Assembly (NCBI GenBank): GCA_002840555.1
Contig: PHBJ01000022.1
Span: forward strand, 1 to 34,883
Direction of reading: 5' to 3'
DNA from: Deltaproteobacteria bacterium HGW-Deltaproteobacteria-13
Lineage (GTDB): Bacteria > Desulfobacterota > Syntrophia > Syntrophales > Smithellaceae
Length of the DNA stretch: 34,883 bases
Each line of letters opens with the position of its first letter. Positions within the stretch are counted from its first letter, which is position 1. The notes beneath the pieces were generated by a model. The model ran no database searches. It had not been told where the DNA came from and saw only the letters and a list, made by a program, of their open reading frames with translations. Shown here in pieces: positions 24,207 through 31,768 of the stretch. Made by a program: the position numbers and the translations under genes.

Positions 24207-24314
24207 TCGTTAAATGTTCTGCTGCGAACAGACTTGTGATTGTGAGAAGCAATATGGGATGAAAGATAGATTGATAACGTACGGATCAATAATCAGGGAA
24301 AGGAGATATGAGCG

Positions 24315-26774
24315 ATGACAGGATCATTTCAACCAAGTAAGTTCACCTACATGAACGATCCGCCGGTAACCAACCGGCCATTTTCCGTCAAGGTGGATCT
24401 GGAGAAGTGCATCGGGTGTGGTGTTTGCATTAAACAGTGTCCATGCCAGACCATAGAGATGGTTCCACGAAAAGAGGCTTCCGCAAAGCAACAGGCCTCG
24501 TGCCAGTACCGCTGCCCGGCAGGGACGGACATCAGAGGTTATATGCAGCTTCTATCCAAAGGCGGCTCATATGAAGAGGCCTGGAAGATGATCATAGCGA
24601 CAAACCCCATGCCTGCCGTCACGGGAAGAGTTTGCGCGCATTTCTGTGAAGATTCCTGTAACCGGTCCGGGGTGGACGGCCCGCTCAATATCCACAACAT
24701 GGAACGTTTTATCGGCGACTATGCCATCCATCAGGGGCTCTCCTTTGACAAGCCCGTCAAGATCATCAACGAAAAAGTCGCGGTTGTTGGCTCCGGTCCC
24801 TCCGGCATGTCCTGTGCCTACCAGCTGGCAAAGCTGGGGTATCAGGTTACGGTGTTTGAATCAGGAGCAAAGCCGGGAGGAATGCTCACCTATGCCATCC
24901 CCCGCTACCGGCTGCCGGAGGCCGTTGTGGACAGCGAACTGCAGCGGATCATCGACCTTGGTATTACCATGAAATTGAATGTCACAATCGGCAAGGATAT
25001 ATCGCTCGATAATCTGAAGAAAGAGTTTAAAGCGGTCTATGTGGCTCTGGGAGCCCAGAACAGCACCATTCCCGGCGTCAAGGGCGCTGAGGCAAGTAAC
25101 GTTTATTCCGGTCTGGACTTTCTGAAGTCCATCAAGGAGAATAAGCCTTTCCAGACAGGGAAAAAGGTTATTGTCACAGGTGGTGGTAACACGGCTATCG
25201 ATGCGGCACGTTCGGCCCGGAGGATGGGTTCGGAAGTAACGATACTCTATCGCAGGACGGTTGCCGAGATGCCGGCACATTCATCGGAAGTGGAGTCCGC
25301 GATGCAGGAGGGCGTTAAAATCAAGTTTCTGTGTTCACCCGTCGAAATATCGAACAACGGAAAAGAATCCGCGGTTACTTGTCAGGGAATGGCGCTGGGA
25401 GAGCCGGATGAATCAGGAAGACGAAGGCCGGTGCCCATTAAAGGAAGTGAGTTTGACATTACGTTTGACACGTTCATTTCTGCTATAGGGCAGGAACTAA
25501 ATATCCGGGGATTCGAAAATTTCACAAGCTCAACCTGGTTATCAGTGGATAAACTGGGGCGTACATCTGAAAAGGGAATCTTTGCCGGCGGTGATGCCGC
25601 AACAGGTCCGGGCCAGGTATCGGAGGCCATCGGTGCAGGGAGGAAGGCTGCCGCAGCCATCGACGCATTTATCCGGGGCGGCGAGATGACACTGCCCGAG
25701 TTCAAGGAGATCAATTACAAGGATGTGCCTCTCAATGATCTTAAGAAATTAAGCCGAAATGAGGTTGCCTGTATTCCGGTGGAAAAGAGACTCAGCCAGC
25801 CCGATACGGAAGTATGTGCTGCATTGGATGATTCGCAGGCCTCTGCGGAATGCCAGAGGTGCCTTGGCTGCGGATTGCAGGAACCGAAATTCAGCGGGAT
25901 GCAGTATTTCGGCAAGGTTTGCCTTGCCTGCCACAATTGTGCGGCGATTTGCCCTCAGGGCGCGCTCGAATTTCCGTATTTCTATCAGGTGGAGAAGGGC
26001 AGGTTTGCCTATGATTTTGATTATCCCAAGGCCATTGGTCAGGGGATGCCCAACCCGCTCATGCTGGAAAAGACTGTTCCCCTCAGTGAGATCGAATCCA
26101 GTCTCACGGATGTGGAAAAGGTGATCTACCGGAGGCGTTCCGTGCGCGTCTACAAAAAGGACCCGGTGCCCAGGGAGATGATCCAACGGGTGCTGGAGGC
26201 GGGAAGATTTGCTCCTTCAGCCGGAAATTGCCAGGGATGGAAGTTTGTGGTCGTTACCGACAAAGCGCTGATGCACGAGATGTCTGTCTCGACCGTCAAC
26301 TTCTTGAGCATCTTCACAAAGCTTTATCAGGGCAAGGGCCCGGGCAGGACAGCCTTAAAAAAGATGCTGGCGGTTGTGAAGCCTAACGCCATCGACCAGC
26401 GGCCCATGGTCGCCATCCAGGCCCTCTTAACGCCTAAATTCGGCGAAGGCCGGTTAGACTGTTTCTTTGACGCACCGGTGGCCATCTTCATCTTAAAACA
26501 CCACCTTCATATTTCAGAGCCTGACCTGGGTATCGGGGTTTGCGCGCAGAACATGGTTCTGGCCGCCCACTCGCTGGGGCTCGGCACCTGCTATGTGGGA
26601 TTTGTCACCAATACATTGAACATGGATCCGAGAGCTAAGATGAAATTCGGAAAGAAGCTCGGCATCGAATGGCCTTATGACGCTGTGGGCACGGTCATTA
26701 CCATGGGGTACCCGGCCGTTCCCGCGGATAAGCCGGTGGACAGGGAATTTCCCAAAATCAAGTGGGTCGAGTAA
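24315..26774 (+). CDS. ferredoxin / GltD-like FAD-NAD(P) oxidoreductase / nitroreductase fusion
   Basis: The 819-residue soluble redox protein joins several modules. First is an N-terminal [4Fe-4S] motif CIGCGVCIKQC (Cys32/35/38/42). Second is a glutamate-synthase-small-chain-like unit with FeS cysteines 63, 67, 107, 111 and 115, an FAD-binding GSGPSG (159-164), an NAD(P)-binding TGGGNTAIDAARS and a closing GIFAGGDAATGPG. Third is a second FeS module with Cys513/516/519 and Cys536/539/542/546. Last is an FMN nitroreductase-like domain from about 600 (RRRSVRVYKKDPVP, APSAGNCQGWKFVVV, LGLGTCYVGFV). The layout suggests electron flow from NAD(P)H through FAD and FeS centres to an FMN site that reduces an unknown acceptor. 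AAGGAG lies nine bases before the start. It sits within the acyl-CoA cluster. Confidence 0.88.
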   Translation: MTGSFQPSKFTYMNDPPVTNRPFSVKVDLEKCIGCGVCIKQCPCQTIEMVPRKEASAKQQASCQYRCPAGTDIRGYMQLLSKGGSYEEAWKMIIATNPMPAVTGRVCAHFCEDSCNRSGVDGPLNIHNMERFIGDYAIHQGLSFDKPVKIINEKVAVVGSGPSGMSCAYQLAKLGYQVTVFESGAKPGGMLTYAIPRYRLPEAVVDSELQRIIDLGITMKLNVTIGKDISLDNLKKEFKAVYVALGAQNSTIPGVKGAEASNVYSGLDFLKSIKENKPFQTGKKVIVTGGGNTAIDAARSARRMGSEVTILYRRTVAEMPAHSSEVESAMQEGVKIKFLCSPVEISNNGKESAVTCQGMALGEPDESGRRRPVPIKGSEFDITFDTFISAIGQELNIRGFENFTSSTWLSVDKLGRTSEKGIFAGGDAATGPGQVSEAIGAGRKAAAAIDAFIRGGEMTLPEFKEINYKDVPLNDLKKLSRNEVACIPVEKRLSQPDTEVCAALDDSQASAECQRCLGCGLQEPKFSGMQYFGKVCLACHNCAAICPQGALEFPYFYQVEKGRFAYDFDYPKAIGQGMPNPLMLEKTVPLSEIESSLTDVEKVIYRRRSVRVYKKDPVPREMIQRVLEAGRFAPSAGNCQGWKFVVVTDKALMHEMSVSTVNFLSIFTKLYQGKGPGRTALKKMLAVVKPNAIDQRPMVAIQALLTPKFGEGRLDCFFDAPVAIFILKHHLHISEPDLGIGVCAQNMVLAAHSLGLGTCYVGFVTNTLNMDPRAKMKFGKKLGIEWPYDAVGTVITMGYPAVPADKPVDREFPKIKWVE

Positions 26775-26828
26775 AATCTGTTCCCACAGAGAGTTCATCC
26801 CTGCACGGGTTCAGTGATGATGTGGAAA

Positions 26829-26904
26829 ATAAGCATATTCCCGGGATGCAGGAGTGCTTTGTGGTCTCCTCCGTAAGCATTCCTGGAAACCCGGGAATGC
26901 TTAT
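26829..26904. repeat. long interrupted inverted repeat after the fusion gene
   Basis: The outer arms at 26829-26845 (ATAAGCATATTCCCGGG) and 26890-26904 (CCCGGGAATGCTTAT) pair over 15 positions with a two-base bulge. The 44-base interior holds a second small pair, AGGAG/CTCCT. It lies 54 bases after the stop codon. There is no T-run beside it. It could be a transcript-stabilising or -processing hairpin or a mobile-element relic. Confidence 0.7.
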
Positions 26905-26959
26905 ATGATCTTGCTGTAAGTCATTGCCTTTTTATCATCGATGGGAAAGGAGTTTCTTG

Positions 26960-27916
26960 ATGGAGCACATCCTCATCACCGGAGCGTCCGGGTATTTCGG
27001 GCAGAAGTTAATGAGGCTTTTCGAAAAAAAGTCTGAAGTAAAGTATATCACCGGAATTGACATCAGGCCTTTGCCATCCACTTCGAAAAAATACGAGTTC
27101 ATGAAATATGATGTCCGGGATGACCTCACAGATGTTTTCTCGGGCAGGAACATCGATTGCGTCATCCACACCGCCTATATCCTGCCGCCTATCCACGACA
27201 TCGCTCTCATGGAAGATATCAATGTGAATGGAACAAAGAATGTCCTGAATGCCTCCGCGGTTCACGGCGTCAAACAGATCATGGACTGTTCCTCGAGCAC
27301 GGCATACGGGTTCCACCCCGACAACCCCGAACTCCTCACCGAGGAAAGTCCCTTGCGGGGAAACGACAACTTCACCTATGCCAAAAACAAAAAGGAACTG
27401 GAAGCATGGACCAGAGGGTTCGAAAAGGCTCATCCCGAAATTCTCATGACGGTTATACGTCCCTGTTTCGTGGCGGGTCCCGGATTCAACAACCCCCTGT
27501 CCCGGCACCTTTGCAAGAAGGTCTGCATTCTTCCGCTTCCGACCGCCCCGTTCCAGTACATTCACGAGGACGATCTGGTGGAGATTATGTACCTCCTGCT
27601 GAAAAACAAAAAGACGGGGGTGTATAACCTTGCCGCCGACGGCACGATGACATTTGATGAAATGCTCCACATCCTGGGAGGATGGCCGCTGAAGATACCG
27701 GTATGGCTCCTGTGGCCCATGAACAATCTCCTGTGGCGTCTCCGTGCGAAATTCATGACGGAATTCCCCAGTGCGTGCCTGAATATGATCCGCTACCCCT
27801 GGATAGCGAGCAACGATAAGGTCAAACGGGAGTTGGGGTATACATTTAAATATACGACTCAACGGGCCTTCGAGGACTTTGCCCGGCACGTAAAGGCATC
27901 GAACGAGATTCGTTAG
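26960..27916 (+). CDS. NAD(P)-dependent epimerase/dehydratase-family protein (extended SDR)
   Basis: The 318-residue extended short-chain dehydrogenase has the N-terminal Rossmann motif TGASGYFG (about 7-14), the central CSSSTAYG with catalytic Ser, and Tyr140-x3-Lys144 (YAKNK). The C-terminal half (FQYIHEDDLVEIMYLLLKNKKTGVYNLAADG) is typical of nucleoside-sugar epimerases and 3beta-hydroxysteroid dehydrogenase-like members. The substrate cannot be told. The context with SCP2, thiolase and another SDR allows a role on a cyclic or sterol-like compound, but this is inference. GGAG lies seven bases before ATG 26960, chosen over an upstream in-frame ATG at 26924. The next SDR gene begins 57 bases after the stop. 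Confidence 0.85.
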   Translation: MEHILITGASGYFGQKLMRLFEKKSEVKYITGIDIRPLPSTSKKYEFMKYDVRDDLTDVFSGRNIDCVIHTAYILPPIHDIALMEDINVNGTKNVLNASAVHGVKQIMDCSSSTAYGFHPDNPELLTEESPLRGNDNFTYAKNKKELEAWTRGFEKAHPEILMTVIRPCFVAGPGFNNPLSRHLCKKVCILPLPTAPFQYIHEDDLVEIMYLLLKNKKTGVYNLAADGTMTFDEMLHILGGWPLKIPVWLLWPMNNLLWRLRAKFMTEFPSACLNMIRYPWIASNDKVKRELGYTFKYTTQRAFEDFARHVKASNEIR

Positions 27917-27973
27917 GGCACTGTTTCTTACGGGAAACGGATCAATATTATTTTATTTGGGGGAGCATAAGCA

Positions 27974-28819
27974 ATGAAAGTACAGGTTGCAGGAAAGAAT
28001 GTATTGATCACCGGATCTTCCATGGGTATCGGGAAGGGCCTGTCTGAATGCTTTGCCCGGGAAGGGGCAAACCTCGTCCTGGCCGATCTTTCCAGCCAGC
28101 GGGAGAGGCTGGAGGCATGGGCGGAAGAACTCAGACGAACGTACAGCATAGAGGCGTGGACTTTTTACGGTGACCTCACCGAGCCCGACGGACCCGAACG
28201 GCTTCATGAGCATATCCTCCGGGAAGTAAAAGAAGTCCATGTTCTGGTAAATAACGCCGGTATTTGCTGGTTCGGCAGATTCCCGGAAATGCCCGCAGAA
28301 AAGCTCAATACCATGATTATGCTCAACTGTATGGCCTATACAAAAATGAGCCGTCTCTTCCTGCCCCCTATGATCGAGCGGGGTGAAGGGGGGATATTGA
28401 ATATCTCCTCTGTTTCGGCCTTTCAGCCGGTGCCCACACTTGGACTCTATGCGGCGACCAAAGCCTTCACCCAGAGTTTGACTGAAGCCGTCAGGGCCGA
28501 GCTTCCTTCAGGCAGCAGGGTTGTCGTGTCCACGCTCAACCCGCCTTTCACCAGGACGCATCTCATAGAGGATGCCGGCGTTCCGCAGGACTATATACCG
28601 GTGAAGATTTCTTTCATGAGCGTGGAAGAGGTAGTCACTGCAGGCGTAAAAGCATTCATCAAGGGTAAGGAGCGGTTTGTGCCCGGTCTCCATAATCGTA
28701 TTTTTTATACGGGGCTGGTGAAATATCTGCCGCATTTTATTGTGGAGAAGCTGACCTGGCTGTTGAGCCGCAGACTTTCGGATTTCACTACACGCAAGGT
28801 AGCCATTCTTCGAAAATAA
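27974..28819 (+). CDS. short-chain dehydrogenase/reductase (classical SDR)
   Basis: The 281-residue classical SDR has the cofactor loop TGSSMGIG (about 14-21), NNAG, a catalytic Ser in ISSVSAF and Tyr159-x3-Lys163 (YAATK). ADL after the second strand suggests NAD(H) preference through the acidic residue. A C-terminal extension (about 235-281, PHFIVEKLTWLLSRRLSDF) is hydrophobic-basic and could touch the membrane, as in 17beta-HSD12-like and DltE-type SDRs. GGGGGAG lies eight bases before ATG. It is the last metabolic gene of the cluster, and a structured repeat follows before the TetR gene. Confidence 0.88.
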   Translation: MKVQVAGKNVLITGSSMGIGKGLSECFAREGANLVLADLSSQRERLEAWAEELRRTYSIEAWTFYGDLTEPDGPERLHEHILREVKEVHVLVNNAGICWFGRFPEMPAEKLNTMIMLNCMAYTKMSRLFLPPMIERGEGGILNISSVSAFQPVPTLGLYAATKAFTQSLTEAVRAELPSGSRVVVSTLNPPFTRTHLIEDAGVPQDYIPVKISFMSVEEVVTAGVKAFIKGKERFVPGLHNRIFYTGLVKYLPHFIVEKLTWLLSRRLSDFTTRKVAILRK

Positions 28820-28893
28820 ATTCGCCGGATTATGTTTGGCGCATGCGAAACCCGATGATGCACTGCAAATCGTCGATCCTTAAACCTGTTTGT

Positions 28894-28950
28894 ATGTCGC
28901 CATCGATTGACTTCCTGTATCGGGATTGTCAGTGCAGTATGGGGCGACAT
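28894..28950. repeat. inverted repeat between SDR and TetR genes
   Basis: ATGTCGCC (28894-28901) and GGCGACAT (28943-28950) are perfect 8-bp arms around 41 bases. It may be the 3' structure of the SDR transcript. No T-run is attached. Confidence 0.45.
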
Positions 28951-28979
28951 TCAGGTCTCCATAATTTATTTTAGCTCGA

Positions 28980-29012
28980 AACAGTCAGGATTCGCTTTTC
29001 AGCTTGACTGTT
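28980..29012. promoter_or_regulatory. candidate operator overlapping the TetR gene -35 box
   Basis: AACAGTCA (28980-28987) and TGACTGTT (29005-29012) are perfect inverted 8-bp arms, with the second arm covering the -35 box TTGACT. The placement suits autorepression by the downstream TetR protein, although the 17-base spacer is longer than in most TetR operators. Confidence 0.4.
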
Positions 29013-29033
29013 CAAATATATTTTTATTATAAC
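29004..29033 (+). promoter_or_regulatory. sigma70 promoter of the TetR-family gene
   Basis: TTGACT (29004-29009), an 18-bp AT-rich spacer and TATAAC (29028-29033) give a good promoter with a predicted start near 29040, forty bases before the start codon. Confidence 0.7.
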
Positions 29034-29079
29034 TTAACACCATTAAAGCGTTTTGCCTCTCATTCGAAAAGGACCGGTT

Positions 29080-29736
29080 ATGCCGAAGAAAGAGTTGCTT
29101 GAACCACGTAAAATACCTTCTCAGGAGCGCTCACGCAAGACCATGGCTGCGATCTATGAGTCAGCGGCTCATATTTTTGTCAGCGTCGGATACGCGGAAG
29201 CGACCACGGATCAAATCGCTGAACGGGCCGGAGTTTCGATAGGAACGCTGTACAATTATTTTTCCAGCAAAGAAGCCATATTATATGGTTTGTGGGAACA
29301 GCACATGCATGAGATTATGACCATAACGCAAAAGGTGGAACAGGATATCCGGCGGCAGGGTTTTATTGATCGCGGCATTATCCCGATTCTCCTGAACATT
29401 GTTTTGGATCTCATCAGCTACGACCGATTGCAGAATAGATTGTTCATCAGCCCCATCGGTTTGCCCGAAACCATTATCCAAAAACGCCGGGAGCTTGGAC
29501 TCTATATTGAATCAGCCATGGAAACGGTTTTCCATGATTTTCCCAATGTGCGCATTCGGAATCCCAAAATTGGCGTCCATATTATTTGGGCGACAGTGCA
29601 GGCCGTCATGCACGATCATATCCTCTCGGTTTCGGATGAAATCAAATCTGAAATCCTGATTGATGAACTGGGTGATATGATGAACCGCTATGTTTTTATT
29701 GATGAAGAAGAATCATTACGGAGGAAGGGAGAGTAG
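29080..29736 (+). CDS. TetR/AcrR-family transcriptional regulator
   Basis: The 218-residue repressor-type protein has an N-terminal TetR helix-turn-helix (about 20-65: AAIYESAAHIFVSVGYAEATTDQIAERAGVS plus the GTLYNYFSSKEAILYGLW block). A divergent ligand-binding C-terminal half follows. AAGGA lies seven bases before ATG 29080; the frame could also open with TTG at 29053, which has weaker support. TetR proteins beside acyl-CoA enzymes often respond to acyl-CoA thioesters. Its position after the SDR genes and its own promoter suggest local, possibly autoregulated control. Confidence 0.9.
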   Translation: MPKKELLEPRKIPSQERSRKTMAAIYESAAHIFVSVGYAEATTDQIAERAGVSIGTLYNYFSSKEAILYGLWEQHMHEIMTITQKVEQDIRRQGFIDRGIIPILLNIVLDLISYDRLQNRLFISPIGLPETIIQKRRELGLYIESAMETVFHDFPNVRIRNPKIGVHIIWATVQAVMHDHILSVSDEIKSEILIDELGDMMNRYVFIDEEESLRRKGE

Positions 29737-29914
29737 AAAAGAAAACCGGCTTTGCAATGAATCAGAGACTTTCCTGCATCCCCGGCAGTCAATTCGCGCT
29801 CACGGATGCTCTGCGAAATCATCCAAAAGAAATATCGAAATAATCCAATTAAATACAAATAGTTACAGGGCCGGAACGGATAAAAAAATAATTAAAATAA
29901 TCCTTCCTTAAATC

Positions 29915-29943
29915 TTGACAATTATGATGCAATCCATTAGCGT
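29915..29943 (+). promoter_or_regulatory. possible sigma70 promoter of the PTS genes
   Basis: A perfect TTGACA (29915-29920) is followed after 17 bp by the weak -10 TAGCGT (29938-29943), 68 bases before the EIIA start codon. Confidence 0.4.
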
Positions 29944-30011
29944 ACCAACTTAATTTGAAAGAAAAGACAAGGTCGGCATAATTGCATCAATGCGTTTAAA
30001 GGGGGATAATA

Positions 30012-30425
30012 ATGATCGGCACGCTTATTACTACGCATGGCAACCTGGGAGATGAATTGATAAAATCAGCAGAACTGATTAAAGGACCGTTGGAAGATAT
30101 ATTACATATTTGCATTGACCAGACAAAAAACGTTGAAGATTTAAAAAAAGAAATCAGTAATGCCATCAAAAAACTGGATAAGGGCAGAGGTGTTTTGATT
30201 CTTACGGATCTTTTTGGCGGGACGCCTTCCAATATTTCACTTTCTTTTATCAAAGAAGATAAAGTTGAAGTTCTTACCGGGGTTAATTTGCCGATGATGC
30301 TCAAATTATCGGAAGCTAAACAAGATATGACTTTGCGGGAATTTGCCTGCCTGATTAAAAATTACGGCGAAAAAAATATTATGCTGGCCAGCGAGATTTT
30401 AAGCAAGAAAGCTAAAGGTAATTAA
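30012..30425 (+). CDS. PTS mannose-family EIIA component
   Basis: The 137-residue EIIA domain protein of the mannose/fructose/sorbose PTS family has phosphorylatable His9 in TTHGNLG and the conserved LTDLFGGTPSN block. It accepts phosphate from HPr and passes it to EIIB. GGGGG lies six bases before ATG. It is followed directly by EIIB, whose TTG start abuts its stop codon. No HPr or enzyme I gene is in the window. In Desulfobacterota such partial systems are thought to be regulatory rather than transport systems. Confidence 0.9.
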   Translation: MIGTLITTHGNLGDELIKSAELIKGPLEDILHICIDQTKNVEDLKKEISNAIKKLDKGRGVLILTDLFGGTPSNISLSFIKEDKVEVLTGVNLPMMLKLSEAKQDMTLREFACLIKNYGEKNIMLASEILSKKAKGN

Positions 30426-30938
30426 TTGGCAAAAGATTTGAATATAGTTTTAGTCCGCGTTGACAGCAGGCTTGTCCATGGTCAGATATTAGAAGCATGG
30501 GTGCCCTTTGTTAAGGCGAAATGCATTATTGTCGTTGACGATAAAGTTGCCGCCGATTCTTTTTTTGAAACAGTCATCAGAATGGCCGTGCCCAGCGAAA
30601 TCGAAGTCATTATCAGTTCCGTGGACGATTTCGTCCAGAATTATCCTTTTACGCATGGCAGTGGAAAAAAAACCATCGTGTTATTCAGTAATATTGCCGA
30701 TGCCTGCAATGCTTTCAGCCGGGGATTCCGCTTTGAAAGATTGAATATAGGTAATATTTTCAATAATGAATACAAGATTTGCTGTTCCTCTTCTGTTTTT
30801 TTATGTGACGATGAAATTCATTGTCTTGAAAACCTGCTGAAAGAAACAGGTGTTTTTATTGAACTGCAGAGGGTGCCGAAAGGGAGGGCCGTCAACATTA
30901 AGGAAGCTCTCAAGGATTACTGGCAGATAAAAAAATAG
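30426..30938 (+). CDS. PTS mannose-family EIIB component
   Basis: The 170-residue EIIB protein has active-site His18 in RVDSRLVHGQI and the family block VVDDKVAAD. It starts with TTG immediately after the EIIA stop; AAAGG lies seven bases upstream in the end of the EIIA gene. No other start fits, because the active-site motif begins within ten residues. Start-stop contact implies coupled translation. The C-terminal part (LQRVPKGRAVNIKEAL) is family-like and complete. Confidence 0.88.
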   Translation: MAKDLNIVLVRVDSRLVHGQILEAWVPFVKAKCIIVVDDKVAADSFFETVIRMAVPSEIEVIISSVDDFVQNYPFTHGSGKKTIVLFSNIADACNAFSRGFRFERLNIGNIFNNEYKICCSSSVFLCDDEIHCLENLLKETGVFIELQRVPKGRAVNIKEALKDYWQIKK

Positions 30939-30948
30939 TGAAGTTCAT

Positions 30949-31086
30949 ATGACCGCGAAAATTTCATCATCAACTCCTGCGCGTCCCGTCTCTTCAAATT
31001 GTATTGCTTGCATATTGTTTTGCGGCGTAAGTTTGGCATTAATCATTTTGCAGAATCATCAGGGTTTGTATTGTCGTGTTTACTGA
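30949..31086 (+). CDS. possible small membrane ORF between EIIB and EIIC
   Basis: This 45-codon frame from ATG 30949 has a hydrophobic segment at residues 18-34 (CIACILFCGVSLALIIL). It starts ten bases after the EIIB stop and ends eleven bases inside the EIIC gene. The ribosome site is weak. It may be a real small membrane protein, a translational coupler for the GTG start of EIIC, or chance. Confidence 0.25.
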   Translation: MTAKISSSTPARPVSSNCIACILFCGVSLALIILQNHQGLYCRVY

Positions 31087-31768
31087 AATTATTCTAGTTT
31101 CCATATTAGGCGGCCTGCTGTGTCTGGATCGTGTTTTTATCCAGGCGATGATCTCCAGACCTGTGGTCATTGCTCCGCTTATCGGACTGCTCCTGCATAA
31201 TCCTTATGCCGGATTAATCATCGGAGCGCTGATTGAACTCATTTGGATTGATCGCCTGCCGATAGGAAATTATGTCCCGCCCAACGATTCCTTAACCGCT
31301 GTGGTGGCGACTTCAATAGCCGTAATCACGGGTTCAAAATTGGGAGGTGCGCCGCCGCAATTAATGGCGCTTAGCGTTCTTCTGGCCATCCCGTGCGGAC
31401 TTCTCGCCAGGCAGATGGATGTTCAGATTATGAAATCCAACGACATTCTTTCCGATAAAGCTTTGCTCGACGCGAAAGAAAATAACATTCGGGCCATCGA
31501 ACATAAAAATTATTTTGGATTAATGAAGGTCTTTTTATTTTATTTTGCTTTTCTTTTGTCGGTTCAGTCGATCTTTATTCCTTTCGTCATCTGGATCTAT
31601 CCGATGTTAAATGCGACGGTCCTGACGGCTCTTTCTTTTACTTATTATTTCCTGCCGCTGCTGGGAATTGCCGTGGCCATAAATATGCTGAAGCTCCGCA
31701 GAGCCATTCCCGTTTTTTGCGCGATATTTTTAGTGGCGGCCGTGCTTTTGGAAATATTCCATGTCTGA
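31076..31768 (+). CDS. PTS mannose-family EIIC membrane component
   Basis: The 230-residue integral membrane protein belongs to the mannose-family EIIC group. It starts with GTG and the typical ILVSILGGLLCLDRVF. PLIGLLLHNPYAGLIIGALIELIWID and GNYVPPNDSLTAVVATSIA follow, the latter matching the EIIC signature P-P-D region. About six hydrophobic segments are visible. It is somewhat shorter than transport-competent EIIC proteins (about 250-265). No EIID gene follows, although mannose-family transporters need one. Its stop overlaps the RimI-like start by eight bases. There is no close ribosome site (AGGG twelve bases upstream), so coupling to upstream translation is possible. Confidence 0.82.
   Translation: MFTEIILVSILGGLLCLDRVFIQAMISRPVVIAPLIGLLLHNPYAGLIIGALIELIWIDRLPIGNYVPPNDSLTAVVATSIAVITGSKLGGAPPQLMALSVLLAIPCGLLARQMDVQIMKSNDILSDKALLDAKENNIRAIEHKNYFGLMKVFLFYFAFLLSVQSIFIPFVIWIYPMLNATVLTALSFTYYFLPLLGIAVAINMLKLRRAIPVFCAIFLVAAVLLEIFHV

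Noticed and set aside
27008-27889. 293-codon open frame on the minus strand
   Set aside because: It lies antisense to the epimerase gene, has no family motifs and no ribosome site; it follows from the GC-rich codon pattern of the real gene.
15318-29830. Short similarity GGATGCTCTG near 15350 and 29808
   Set aside because: The match is about ten bases plus scattered identities; this is within chance expectation for a 35-kb window.
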